Below, one piece after another: positions 47,802 to 59,718 of a stretch of 64,000 nucleotides of DNA. A program made the position numbers and the translations under genes. Source of the DNA: Marvania coccoides (taxonomy: Eukaryota; Chlorophyta; Trebouxiophyceae; Chlorellales; Chlorellaceae); NCBI GenBank assembly GCA_963854735.1, contig OY978103.1, positions 372,001-436,000 of the forward strand, given 5' to 3'. The notes beneath the pieces were generated by a model. The model made no database searches. It was not told the DNA's origin and was given only the letters and a program-made list of their open reading frames with translations. How positions within the stretch are numbered: the stretch's first letter is position 1; every line of letters starts with the position of its first letter.

Positions 47802-49705
47802 TTATAGCGTTGGCGAGGCCATTTCAGGCACAGCATCCAGGTGCTCTGCCTGCCCACGGTTCTCTGCTTTCTGCTGAGCCTCCACCAACGGGTCCATGCC
47901 CTTCTTTTCCGGCGCTGCCGCATCCCCACCAGACTTTTCGATGGCTGCAAACGCTGATCTTGCCAGCTCCGTGGCCACCGCCCTGCCGTTCACCTGCGCC
48001 AGAAGCAGCCGCAGCACGGCCTCCCTTTCCTCCCAGCTCAGCGTCGCAATGTCGGTGAGCGAACCCCGAGCGCCGTCCAGTTTCTTGTTCACTCTTGCCG
48101 CCGCTGCAATTGCGGTGCTCCGCAAAGAGGAAGAAGACGCCGCAGAGTCCGCGGAGGAAGAGGGAGCTCGCGAGCTGCTTTGGTCCGCCGACGCCTCGCT
48201 GCCTCGGCTGCTTCTAGCAATCGGGCTGGTAGGCCTGCTGTTGTTGCTGCTGCTGTTGGCATTGTGGGCCGTTGGTTCAGCGGGCAACGGAGGACCCAGT
48301 GCTGGCCCCGCACGCCGTCTCCCCCGCGCTACTGCCCTCTCCGCACCTCTAATAGCACCACTACCGCCCAGGAGTGCTTTTTCTGCAGTGACATACTGCG
48401 TAACCTGGCGAATTGAGGTCACCAAAAACGCTTGCGCTTCCGACCGCTCCATCAGCAGGTCGTGAGCCGACTGGCGGGCGCGCTGCACCTGTCGCACCAT
48501 GCGGTCTTTTTGCCGCTGCTTGGACTCCTGTGACTGCTGTGCCGCCGCCAGTTCCGAGCTCAGGGCGATCTGCGCCGCCAAGCTCTCCTCCTTGGCAGCT
48601 TGCACAGCTGTCAGCTCCTCTTGCAGCGCCGCCACACGCTCATTCAGGGCCGCAGCTCGTGAGTACTGCATCAAGAATAGCACGTTCAAAAGGTTGAAAA
48701 TACTTGTGTGAATAGAAAAATATAATAAGAACGCACGTGCTGCGCGCTGCCCTCCACGGCCTTGGCCTCCACCTCTTTCGCAACATGTAGCTCTGCTCTC
48801 ATAGACGCCATCTGGGCGTCCACATCCCTGCCCTGCTCGTTCAGCTTTTCTACGTCCTCCTGCGCTTTCCGCAGTGCCGCCGACAGCTTCCTGTTCTGCT
48901 GAAGCAGCAGGTAGGCCTCGGTCTGCGCGAAATCCGCAGCCGCTGTCGCCGCATCGCGCTCCAGCTGCTCAAACTTTTGGTTGAGGCGGTGGGAGCGAAG
49001 GTGCGCCTCCCCCAGCTGCTCCTCGTAGTGCTTCGTCAGCCGCTCCACCTCACGCTGCGCCTGCTGCGTGGCAGCCTCCAACTCTTCTCGCCGATGTCGG
49101 AACTCTTCTAGTCCAGCGACGGCGGCCGTCAGCACCCCGATTTGAGCCTCCAGCGCCTGCCGCTCACCGGCCGCCCCAGCGGCGAGCTCTGCACTCTTGA
49201 GCGCAACAGCCTCTGTTTCTTGCTGCATTTGGAGGCGTCTGGTGTCCATCTCTGTCCGCAGAGCTGCCGCTTCTTGGGTTGCAGCCTCTAGCTCCCGGTT
49301 GAGGGCGCCAGTCACTATCAGGTGGTGGCGCTTCAGGCGGCGGCATTCCTCACGCAGCGTCGCAGCCTCCCCCTCCAACTGTCCTCTGAACGCCGCGAAA
49401 GCGGCGGTTTGTTCTTCTTGCTGCTTCAATCTGAAAGGGAAAACGAGGAAGGAAATATATGGGGTTTAGTTTCAAACAAAGCCACATTTTTTTCATATGC
49501 CCAATATACTCCACAAATGTATTACGGCGGCAAATTATCTTTACAAGTCTCACTTTTCGGCGAGGAGAAGTATTTGTCTGTCTTGTTCAGGCGATGGAAC
49601 GCTGGCAAGCGCTTCGGCGGTGGCTGGAGATTTGGCCACAGACTGAGAGGGCTTGCGCGCTGAGGCCCTCCGCGTCTGTTCCGAGGGCTTTTTGGAGCCG
49701 TCCAT
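47802..49705 (-). CDS. Ciliary coiled-coil protein, BBOF1-like
   Basis: Three exons on the minus strand: 49705-49554, 49430-48737 and 48665-47802, in phase, giving 569 residues. After a basic, Ser-rich N-terminus, residues ~40-365 form near-continuous coiled coil (HLRSHRLNQKFEQLERDAAT and similar). A Ser-rich linker leads to a short conserved-looking block, LSWEEREAVLRLLLAQVNG. A coiled coil with this C-terminal W-E-x-R-E-x-VLRLL-x-x-x-NG block resembles basal body-orientation factor 1 (BBOF1/CCDC176). In animals BBOF1 orients basal bodies and supports axoneme stability. If right, the organism is ciliated. The family call comes from that block and overall form. Another cilia-related coiled coil is possible. 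Confidence 0.62.
49482..49511 (+). repeat. Dispersed 22-40 bp repeat, copy 3
   Basis: TTTTTTCATATGCCCAATATAC recurs here inside the first intron of the BBOF1-like gene. It matches the copies at 3741-3780 and 8856-8893 on the same strand. Confidence 0.7.
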
Positions 49706-51121
49706 GATAATTTTTAGAGCGATTCAGTCGCCATTGGCGTCAAGGAAATTTTGAATATTTTAGCGTAAATTTTAATGCTCATGTCGTTAGAGTGACCTGT
49801 CTGAATTCAATACGGATTCAAGTCCCAAGTCCTGTATTTTATAACCAGAAATCAGCTCAAACTGCCGCTGACATGGACGGTCAAAGCGGCCCGCCATTTT
49901 GTGTTGACCGTCGCTCTATAACCTCCAAACCTCCAAACCTAATGGCTCGACTTATCATGGAATTTCCTGAGCTATTTGCAGTTTCCAGTTAGAGAGATCC
50001 CAAGAATTGGTTTTTGTGACAAGTAAGAATAGGAAAGCGCTTTCTGTCGGTCGCGCCGTCGGGGACTCGGGGGCAGCCTCCCCTGAGGGTCCAGAGCCTA
50101 TTAACTGGGATTGATCCGACGGAGGAGGGGGGGCTCTGCCTTACTGTGGCGGGGTTTGTGGCACGTCGCCTTGCGGTTCTCTATAGGGGTAACCTCGGTA
50201 GTAGACGTCAAATCATATGTAAAACCTGAAACATTTTTTCAATTCTTCAAGGTTTCAAGGGTTTCAAGGTTTTACAGATGGTTTGACGTCTACTACCGAG
50301 GTTGGTACCGTGGGTTGGAGACTTTTACCCCTATAGAGAACTGCAAGTCGACTTCAGCTGCGCAGTGGAGCTGCTTTGCCTTCCTGCCCCCCACCATTCC
50401 GCACTTGCTGCTCCCTCAATCAGTAGGAGCTGGCGCTGATAAAGCTCGTTCGGGTCTTTATATGCATCGAAGCACCTGTAAATACTAGATTGCGGAGGTC
50501 TCATGGCGTTCCCCGACACCATGAGTCAAATTATAAGCGCTCGACCTGAAATATGCTTGAGTTTAGAGATGCTGCCATTCCATAATTTCGATGATGCTCT
50601 TTCGGCATTTTCACACGTCCTGTTGGCCAGCAAATGTTTCAATCACGGCTGCAGCTCTTCTTTAAGTGGCAATGCCCTTCACACTTCGGGTTTCTCTTTC
50701 TTATTGAATGCTTTTTATCATACGTTGTTAGCCATATTGTAATAAACGCCATTTAAGAACTAAACAGAGGACGGGTGATTTCCATCACGCGTGTGGACAG
50801 CATGCAAAAAAATTTTTGAAAGGCGGTGGCATGGCGGGGTTTTTAGGGGCATTCATGCAACATGCCAAGAGTCTTGCCAGACTGCTAAGCAGGGCTATGG
50901 GAGCGGAACAAAACTACTACCCCGCATTAAGACCTTCAGCTCGTCAAGCCAGCCTGCACATGAAAATATTTTTTGTCCAATTAAACTCTGAAACATTAAA
51001 CCTGTGATTTATATTGCTTATTTTTTTATTCGTTAAAATCCAGACCACTGGCATTCTCCCGCAGCTTCGCCAGTGCCGGTTTCACACACTTGATCCCCGA
51101 TTTAAATTAAGAATTATCAAA
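49706..51121. other. Divergent intergenic region with inverted-repeat element
   Basis: About 1.4 kb between the BBOF1-like gene (-) and AP-4 beta (+). It holds AACCTCCAAACC units at 49919-49939, a GC-rich island at about 50040-50170, and a 178-bp inverted repeat at 50170-50347. Two short frames (50503-50742 and 50816-51007) lack clear protein character. Confidence 0.5.
50170..50347. mobile_element. MITE-like inverted-repeat element
   Basis: The two ends are inverted copies. The outer arms, CTTGCGGTTCTCTATAGGGG-TAA on the left and its reverse complement at 50325-50347, differ by one base over 23. The inner arms (AACCTCGGTAGTAGACGTCA and on, 50191-50226, against 50269-50304) differ at two or three bases. 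About 20 extra bases lie in the right arm at 50305-50324. The loop of ~40 bases is AT-rich. There is no coding capacity. Flanking target duplications are at most three bases (TCG) and unsure. Confidence 0.7.
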
Positions 51122-54100
51122 ATGGGCAAGGGCCGCCCATCAGGCCGCTCTGCTCGCTCCCGCGGGGAGGTGAACGAGGTGATAAACCGACTGGAGCAGC
51201 TGAGCGCGCTGGACGGACGCAAGCCCGACGTGGTGACCTCCAAGCGCGAGTGCTTCCAAAAGCTGATCAAGTACATGACCGCGGGCATCGACATGTCTGC
51301 CGCCTTCATCCCCGCCACCAAGTGCGTCGCCCTTTCCAAGGCCGACCTCCCCCTCAAGAAAATGCTCTACCTTTACCTCCGCTCCGCCGCCCGCCAAAAC
51401 GAAGCGGTGGCGCTGCTCGTGGTGCAGACGCTGCTCACGGACGCAAAGGACGCAGACCCCGCCATCAGGGGGCTGGCGGTGCGCTCTATCTGCTCCCTGC
51501 GCGTGCCAGACCTCATGGAGAACGTGGTAAGTATGAATCAAATTAACAAAATTACACTAACTAATAACTCATTTTTTCGGCTATGAACCCCCCATTTTCT
51601 CACTCACCACCCCCTTCCTTTCCACACCCATTAACAAAAACAGTTTGCTGCGGTGGATGCTGGCCTGAGGGACGCCCACCCTTACGTCCGAGAGTCAGCT
51701 GTCGTCGGCGTTTTGAAATGCGCCCACCAGGACCTGCCAGGCACCAAAATGCGGGGCTACCTGGACGCGCTGCGCGCCATGCTGGCCTCCGACACCGACC
51801 CCCAGGTCGTGGCCAACTGCCTGTACGTTTTAAGCCAACTGGGGTCGCTGGGGCCTGCAGCAATCAACCGCCCGCTGGTGGTGTCGCTGCTCAACCACAT
51901 CCGCGCCTTCAGCGACTGGGCGCAGTGCCTGGTGCTGGAGGTGCTGCTGGCGCACTACCGCCCTGGCTCGGAGGCGGAGCGGTTTGATATGCTGGAGGTG
52001 CTGGATTTCGGTCTGAACCACACCAACTCAGCGGTGGTTATGGCCACCGCCAAGCTCTTCCTGCACTACACCTCCAACTACCCGGACCAGCACGCCCAGG
52101 TGCTGGCCTCCATCCGCGGGCCCTTGCAGACCCTGCTGCTGGGTGAGTTGAAACAGCAGTATTAAAGAAAATGAATTCTCGCTGTTCTCTTCCTTTTTTC
52201 TTTATTATTATTCAATGCACATATTCGCTATTTCATTTTGTTCCAACTAGTTACATCATATACACCACACTGGTGATGTAGACTGGTACTGCTTTTGAAT
52301 TGAATTAACTAAGGCAGTACTATTACTTGCTTTAGGCCGGGAACCAGAGATTGTCTACGCTGCCCTGGCCAACCTAGTGGTCCTCGCGCAGCGCCACCCC
52401 GCCGCCTTTGCCGACCTCGCGCCCGACTTTTTCTACCGCCCAGAGGACCCCACCTACCTCAAGCTCCTCAAGCTGGAGGCGCTGGTCGCCGTTGCCGCCC
52501 CTGCCAACGCTTTTGACGCCGCAGAAGAGGCCACGCAGTACGCGCGGGACGCCGACGGCGACGTGGCGCGTGGCGCCGTGCGGTGCGTGTCACGCATCGC
52601 CGCCAAAGCGGTTGAAGTGGACGGGGTGTTGGACCGCCTGCTGCTGTTTCTGGGCCACGCTCGAATCGAAGTGGCGGATGAGGCGGTGGCGGCGGTGGCA
52701 GACGTGCTGCGACGGTTCCCAGACGCAGCGCCAGCGTACATAGCTACCGTGGCGGAGGTGGATGAGGGTACCTTGGAATCTCCCGCTGCTCGGGCAGCGT
52801 TGGTGTGGGTTCTGGGCGAGTTTGGTCACTCCGTGCAAGACGCGCCCTACACGCTGGAGGGCCTGGCGCGGAAGTTCACCGCCGAGGCGCCAGAAGTGCG
52901 GGCGGCGCTGCTGACGGCCGTGGCCAAGCTGTTTTTCCGCCGGCCGCCAGAGTGTCGCATTGCGCTGGGCCTGGTGCTGGCTGCGGGGGTGGAGGACGCG
53001 GATCCAGGGGTGAAGGACCGCGCGCAGCTGTACTACCGCCTGCTGCGCGATGCAGGGCCTGAGGCGGCGGCGGCGGTGATTGCAGCCCCCCGCCCCGCTG
53101 CTGCCGGGAAATACGAAGACGGACAGTCTGCAGAGGTGCGCGACCGCATCTTTGACGAATGGAACAGCCTGTCGGTGGTGTACCGCGCGCCTGCGGCGAC
53201 GTTTATCGACTTGGGAGAGGGAGCGGAATGGGGGGAGGCCGAGTCAATAGGCGGCGGCGATGATGTGCTGGTTGAAGGGGAAGCTGCAGGGGGCAGCATG
53301 GCTGACACCGCGCTGCTGTTGGACCTGGAAAACGGGGGGGTTCCTCCTTCTGAAGCCCAGGAGACTCCTACCGCTGCGCTTTCTACCTCTCATGCCAGCA
53401 AACCGATCAGCAGCGGCAGTGCTGCTGGCGGTGCTGCGGATTCTTCTGTCTCCGATCTGTTGGCTATGTGCATGTACTCCTCTCCCGGGGGCGCACCACC
53501 AGCAGCAGCGGCAGCAGTGACAGCGAACAGCAGCAGCAGTGGCCTATCGAGCTTGGCAGCGTTGGGAGGAATGTTAGCCTCCTCTCCTGCTGCTGCTGCG
53601 CCTGCTGCGCCAATTCAGCAGCAGCAGAGCTCTGAATTCGACTCCCTGGAGGTCTTTTTCGGGGGAGGAGGGAACGGAAACGCAGGCAGCAGCGCTGCTC
53701 CGCCTCCGACTGCTGCAGCTGCGCCGCTTGCCAGCCACACCAGCAGCGGCGTGCAGGGCAGCGACCTGGAAGATTTCTTCGGGGGGTTGGGTGGCAGTAC
53801 CGCAACCACTGCTGCGCCTGCTGCGGCAGCGGAGGAAGTGGCATTGCTGCCCTGCCCTGCCATCACCGCTACCGAGTTCCAAGCAGAGTGGTCGCAGCAC
53901 GGCGCAGCAGGGGGGACGTCAACCACTTTCCACCAGCCTCTGAGCCATTCTGGCGCCTTGGGCGCAATTTCTGGCCGAGGGTTCAAAGATTTCACCGACC
54001 ACGTGGCCCAGGCGCACATCGCCAGTCTGGCCACCCCCAAAGAGGGCGCCGCCCCGCCGCTGCGGTTCTTGCTGCATGCACGGCGCATTGGAGGCTCTGG

Positions 54101-54239
54101 CGCAAGAGTGTTGGTGCAGGTGACGATCTCAGGTGGTGGTGGGGCAGCGCTTGCTGCTGACGTGGACGTGAGGTCAGCGGACGCAGCAGCGGCGCAGCAC
54201 GTTAAAGCGCTCATGCAAGACCTGCTGCTCACCATTTGA
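51122..54239 (+). CDS. AP-4 complex beta adaptin
   Basis: Three exons: 51122-51526, 51644-52142 and 52336-54239, in phase, giving 935 residues. The trunk has the beta-adaptin HEAT repeats: KLIKYMTAGIDMSAAFI, KKMLYLYLRSAARQN, DPAIRGLAVRSICSLRVPDL, DAHPYVRESAVVGVLKCAHQ, and later FFYRPEDPTYLKLLKLEAL. The opening IKYMTAGIDMS and CVALSKADLPLKKM match the beta-4 type better than beta-1/2 by eye. A long Ala/Ser/Gly-rich hinge contains acidic FFGG-like motifs (LEVFFGGGG, LEDFFGGLG). The C-terminal ~120 residues look like the small beta appendage. AP-4 sorts cargo at the trans-Golgi without clathrin. Beta-1/2 cannot be fully excluded. Confidence 0.82.
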
Positions 54240-54437
54240 ATGCGCAGTTTGAATTGGATAATTTGGCTGGGCATCAGATTCATTCTTTTTTTGTTGCCGC
54301 CTTTTTTAAAATAATTGGTGTTTCGTAGCAAACTGGTTTGATAAATAAAAACACACACAGCAAACGTAAACAAAAAAGGCGAAAGAAAGAATTGCAGCCT
54401 TCGGTTTCACCACAAGAATAAGTATTGAAAAAAAAAA

Positions 54438-55534
54438 TTACGCTGACAATGCTTTTGTGACCTCCTCGATCGCCATCACGTACCAATCCGCCCTCTCTGC
54501 AACCGCCTGCCGGTACACCACCCCTCCATACCCAATAAACAAGTTTGCCCCTCCCGGCTGCTTCGCTTCAGCGTCAGTCGCACCGTCCCCCATCATCACT
54601 ATACTGCCCAGCCCCCTTTCTTTTTTTATGTGTACCACCGCCTCCGCCTTGCCCCCGCTGCGCGAGGGGAACTCCCTGGGGTCAAATCCAGCGTAGGCAC
54701 CCCCCTGGTCAAATAAAATTGTATTGGCAAACACGTTGGACAGTGGAATGTCCAGGGAAGCTGCGAGAGGGTGAATAATCTGCCGGAATCCTCCTGACAC
54801 GAGAAAAATTTGTTTGCCTTGAGTCCTGAGGGTGGCCAGCAGCTCAGGGATGCCGGGAGAGACGACGTGGGGGTGCTCTGCTAAGAAGCGCTCGACATCG
54901 GCTGAAGAGGGCTTCATCACGCCCAGACGGTCGCGCAGCGCGTCCTGGAACAGCACCGTGCCGCCCATTGCCCTGGCTGTCAAGGCTGCTACCTGAAAAA
55001 CAACCAAGAAAACAACAATTTTAGTAAAATAATTGCTCACAAAGCGGTGCTAGGGCAAAACGTGGAAAAAGATGGAATTCGAGGTGGCTCACTTGGTCGC
55101 CTACGCCGAGGAAGGCTGCCAGCTCATCGATGGATTCGTCAGCGCAGAAAGTCGAGTCCACGTCAAAGCACACAGCGTCGGCGGAGCGGAGGGCGGCCAG
55201 AACCTCAGGGGACGCCTCACGTTTGACCACAGCTGTGGATATAAATGTAGAAGGAAATGTATTACGACCCCCCAAAATGAGATAAATTTTGAGAAGAAGA
55301 AGAAGTGACAGCAGTGAATTGCGGTCGCCGTCGCCCATTCTGATTTATCTCACCAGAAGCTTCAGTGGCGCGCATAACGACACGCTGCCGCTTCCCAGTT
55401 TTGTTAATGGCGTTTGGGATCTTTGAGGAGGAGTGCGCTGCCGAAATGAGGGCACCAGGGGCAATCAGGAGATGTGAATGCGGCTTGACGAATGCCCCGC
55501 GCATAGGCGGTCTCGCAGACGTCTGCAGCATCAT
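54438..55534 (-). CDS. Phosphoserine phosphatase, organelle-targeted
   Basis: Three exons on the minus strand: 55534-55354, 55232-55093 and 54992-54438, in phase, giving 291 residues. The first ~55 residues form a basic, Ser-rich transit peptide, probably to the plastid. The HAD-family catalytic motif is CFDVDSTFCADE (nucleophile D84). Motif II is FLVSGGFRQII, and the Mg site is MMGDGATDAEA. The GVGDQVAALTARAMGG cap segment matches phosphoserine phosphatase. It removes phosphate from 3-phosphoserine, the last step of serine synthesis from 3-phosphoglycerate. Its stop faces that of AP-4 beta. Its start is about 290 bp from the helicase start, head-to-head. Confidence 0.92.
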
Positions 55535-55823
55535 TTGCAATATAAATTAAATTTTATTGACAATGAATTTTACCTGTTCAGGACCAAAGCAGGAATTATG
55601 GCCAAGATCTAGATCAAGAGCGCTAAAAACTTTGTTTTGGGAGCATTTCATAAACTGGTATAATTCAATAAAAATACAGATGGGTTCATCAACGCGCCTA
55701 GTGCTCATTTAGCTACGCAATCAAGCAAAAAGCAATGCTATAATAAATTTGATCAATTTCAATTTCGAAAATTCCCTCAATATTGATTCATCGCGCTGTT
55801 TAATCATCCTATTCGATCGAAAT

Positions 55824-58800
55824 ATGAAACGAAATTTCGAGGGGTTCGCCTTGCAGCAGCCTCGGCACCTCTCCGAAGACCCCAGCAGAGACTACCAAGA
55901 GCCCTCTGTCACTCATGCCTTACAGCAAACCACGGCAGCACCACCGCCAGCCGCGGGAGGGACGGTCTTTGCCGACTGGACCGAGTCGGAGCTCCGCGCG
56001 TTTCTGGACCAGCGAGGGGAGGACTTTGACGACTGCCATGATTTTTCTTCCCTCTGCCAGCGCGCCGTAGAATGCGAAATCAACACTGGGACGCCCGCAG
56101 TACGACCAATGCTGGGCGGTACCACCGCCGCACCCGCCGCAGCAGGCGCAGCAGCAGCGGAGGAAGAAGACGAGGTGGACCCTTTGGATGCTTTTATGGC
56201 AGAAATCAGTGCCATAGAAAAGGTGGAAACCGCTGCTCCTGGCCCTGGATCTGCCGCGAAGAAAAAGCCGCGGGTGACGGCGGCTGCAGAGCGCTTCGAA
56301 GCGGATGACAACGTCGCGGAATTTATGGAGAGAAGAAACAAGGGGAGCAACTGGGCAACAGCAGCAGCAGCTGGAGGGGGTGTTGGAGGCGGTGCTACCG
56401 CTGCATACGACAGCGACGAGGAGGTGTACGCCGCCGCCAAGGCTGCCGACCTCGCAGCAGGCGTAGCAGACGACTTCGACGAAGAAAGTTTGGCAGCGCA
56501 GCACCGAGGGAAGATGCAGATTCAGCCCATGGCGGCGCTGGACCACTCGGGGATCGACTACGCCGACTTCTGCAAGGATTTCTACACCCCCGTGCCCCAG
56601 CTGGCTGCGCTAAACCCTGCCGAGATGGAAACCAATCGGCAGGAGCTAGGAATGAGAGTTGTGGGCTGGGGGGCTCCTGCGCCTGTGGAAACGTTTGGGC
56701 AGTGCGGTTTCGACGCGCCGCTGCTGGGGGCGATAAAGAAAGCGGGGTTTTCGGCGCCAACTCCCATTCAGGCTCAGGCGCTGCCGGTGGTGCTCTCTGG
56801 GCGAGATGTACTGGTGAGTCATGCTTAATACTGAAAGGTTTTACGCAAATATTCTTTCTTCAAAGCAACGCGCTAAACAAATGCTGTTTTGGAGGCCGGA
56901 ACCCAACAGCAATTATTGTATATTTGTACATATTGAGTGATGAACAAATTGATTTTGTTTCGCTGCAGGGCGTGGCGAAAACGGGCAGTGGTAAGACCGC
57001 CGCCTTTCTGCTGCCCATGATGGTGCACGTGATGGACCAGCCGGAGCTGGGCAAGGGGGAGGGGCCCATTGCTTTGGTGGCAGCGCCGACGAGGGAACTG
57101 GCAGAGCAGATCCATAGAGAAGCCAGTGAGTCCACAGTTTCATATAAATTCATGAAAAACGAAATGGATATAAAAAAAACAGACAATGCTGATCTGTATG
57201 GTAGTTTTTCTCCTTTCTTTAGCGGAACTTTGCAAAATTTCCACGGTTCTGCTTGAAATATTGTGCTTTCATGTGCAGGGCGGTTTGGACGGCCGTACAA
57301 CCTGAAGGTGTGCGCCGCGTTCGGCGGCCTCTCCAAAGCGCAGCAGATCAAGGAGCTTCGAGCGGGCGCTGAGATTGCGATCTGCACGCCCGGCCGCATG
57401 CTGGACCTCATTAAAGCCAAAGCATGCACAGCACGGCGCGTCACGTACGTCGTCCTGGACGAAGCCGACCGCATGTTCGACTTGGGTTTTGAGCCGCAGG
57501 TGAGTATTTATTATTTTATTAAGAATAATTTAAGAACAGCCCTCTTTCCCCCCCCCCCAATTGTTTTGCTACTATTTTCTTTGCCTTGCTTTCTCCATTC
57601 ATGCCACTTCTGATCGAATGTTTTTCTTAAATTTCCCCCTTCAGATTCGGTCTCTGCTGGGCCAGATTCGCCCAGACCGACAAACGCTGCTCTTCTCAGC
57701 CACTATGCCACGCAGGGTGGAACGCCTGGCGGCAGACGCGCTCTCCTCGCCAGTGCGCATCTCCGTAGGTAATAACCCAAAAAGCAGCATCCATCGACTA
57801 TTTCCATGTCAAAATTGCGTTCAAATTGGATTTTTTAGAATAAGTTATTCTGACGACAATTTGCCCCCATCAATCAATTCAACCGCAGGGGCCACTGGTG
57901 CGGCGAATGAAGACGTCAAGCAGGTGGTCGTGGTGCTGGACGACGAAAACGCCAAGCGGCGGTGGCTGGAGGAGCGACTGCCTGGTTTTGTGGACGACGG
58001 AGATGTTCTAGTCTTTGCTGGGCAGCGGGGCAAAGTTGTGGAGCTGGCGGCGGCGCTGGGGGCGCTGGGGGTGGCGCGGGTGGGCGCGCTGCACGGCGAC
58101 ATGGCGCAGGTCTCCCGCATGGAGGTGCTGAAGGCGCTGAAAGATGGCAGAATTCATGTGCTGGTGAGCGCTCGGAAAAAATAATTCATTCTACTCCTTT
58201 GATTGTCTATCATTCCCCATATATCGAAAATAAACAATGGTCACGCAGTCAAAGCCTCTTTAAATCAATTCTCATCTATCACTTGTACAGTTGTATTCCT
58301 TGTGTTCCGAGTAGTGCTTCACTGATTTATTTTTTATTCTTATTCGCCTCGAAGGTCGCCACCGACGTCGCTGCTCGGGGGCTGGACGTCAAGACAGTGA
58401 AAACCGTGGTCAACTACGACCCCGCCAGGGACGCAGATACCCACGTGCACCGCGTGGGGCGCACAGGCCGCGCCGGGGACAAAGAAGGCGAAGCCTACAC
58501 GCTGCTGACCCCCAGGGACGGCAAAGCGGCGGCAGAGGTGGAGCGCTGCCTGGTGGCGGGCGGACAAGAGGTGCCCAGGGAGCTGCACGAGCTGGCGTGG
58601 CGGCACTCGTCAAAGGGGAGGCACCACAAGGGGGGAAAAGGCGGCGGCGGGGGCGGAGGGGGCCAGAATGGAAGGAGAGGACGTCAAGTGGGCGGTTCTG
58701 GGCTGGGATTTGGGCCTGGAGTGTCTGGAACTATCACAGGAGGTGCAGCGGGAGCGATGCAGCAGCCTGCGAGCGCCACAACGGTCGTGCTGCCGCTGCC

Positions 58801-59203
58801 GGGATTCTCGCCCTCTCGCGACCGAGAAGACGCCCATTTTACCGCCTCTGCAGGCTCCGTAGCGGCAACACCGCCGCATCCGCCAGCAGGTTCTCCCGCT
58901 CCTCCGCTGCCGCCACCCCCAGGAGCACCACCACTGCCTCGAGGCCCTGCTGCTGAGTGGGTCGCTTCCAGAGCCGCTGCCGTCGGCCAGCGCCACCAAA
59001 GCGCGTTCGTGTCTTCCGGCGTGCGTCAAGGCGACGTTGGCGCCAAGCCCGAGATCGTTTTGCCAAAAATTAGCGACAGCGGCGGCGGTGGAGGCAGCGG
59101 CAGCGGCGGTGTAATGACTTCCCGTCCGCTCCCGCCGCCGCCGGTCCCAGTCACGCAGCGCCCGCTCTTCATGCAGCGGCAGCAATACCCGCAGCAGAAG
59201 CAG

Positions 59204-59279
<76 letters not shown>

Positions 59280-59488
59280 CGTGGCATCAAGCGAGAGGGC
59301 CGCCGACCGGTGGAATGCCACCCGCAGTGGCTGGGCAGCAGATGAGCGCAGGGCAGTCTGAGGAGGTGCAGAGAGCTATTGCGCAGGCCAAAGCAATTGC
59401 TGCCCGGCTCACAGCGCAGGGTGGAGGAGCAGGGCAGCCTCAGGGAGGGCAGCACCAGCACCAGCAAGGTTGGGGGGGTGGGCGGTAG
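55824..59488 (+). CDS. DEAD-box RNA helicase, DDX42/RH24 type
   Basis: Six exons: 55824-56813, 56969-57125, 57279-57499, 57645-57768, 57889-58163 and 58355-59488, in phase, giving 966 residues. An acidic N-terminal arm of ~250 residues carries [14 protein letters not shown], a sequence common in the Prp5/DDX42/DDX46 group. The motifs are all present: Q motif near [13 protein letters not shown], motif I AKTGSGKT (about 333-340), PTRELA, DEAD (443-446), SAT (474-476), [11 protein letters not shown], and [10 protein letters not shown] (from 621). The sequence [14 protein letters not shown] and ANEDVKQVV match DDX42. DDX42 works with SF3B1 in U2 snRNP assembly. The C-terminal ~300 residues are Gly/Pro/Gln-rich and include a long Gln run. 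Confidence 0.9.
59198..59276 (+). repeat. CAG trinucleotide coding repeat (poly-Gln)
   Basis: A tract of more than 20 CAG codons, with two AAG interruptions at the 5' end. It codes for poly-Gln near the C-terminus of the DEAD-box helicase. Confidence 0.95.
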
Positions 59489-59718
59489 CCAAACGAAATC
59501 ATTGTGCTGACTCTATAGTTTACAATTTTAATGAAGTGTGTAATGCAATGCAATGAATAAATAAATAATGGGCATTTGACAGCACTCAAAAAAGAAGAGC
59601 GAGAGTCGGGAGAAATTGAGGTGGGGGTACATGGAAACAAACAGCAGTGCTACATTAAATGAAAAGACGAGAGCTGGGTTTATTTAGTTTAAAGATTCAG
59701 CGCCTTCGTTAAATGTGC

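Noticed and set aside
50503..50742. A 79-codon plus-strand frame
   Set aside because: Composition is not exon-like for this genome, there are no splice sites giving a longer product, and no family is recognised.
50816..51007. A 63-codon frame with a plausible helical start
   Set aside because: It starts without a proper ATG context, is AT-rich in its second half and has no partner exons. It may be 5' sequence of AP-4 beta.
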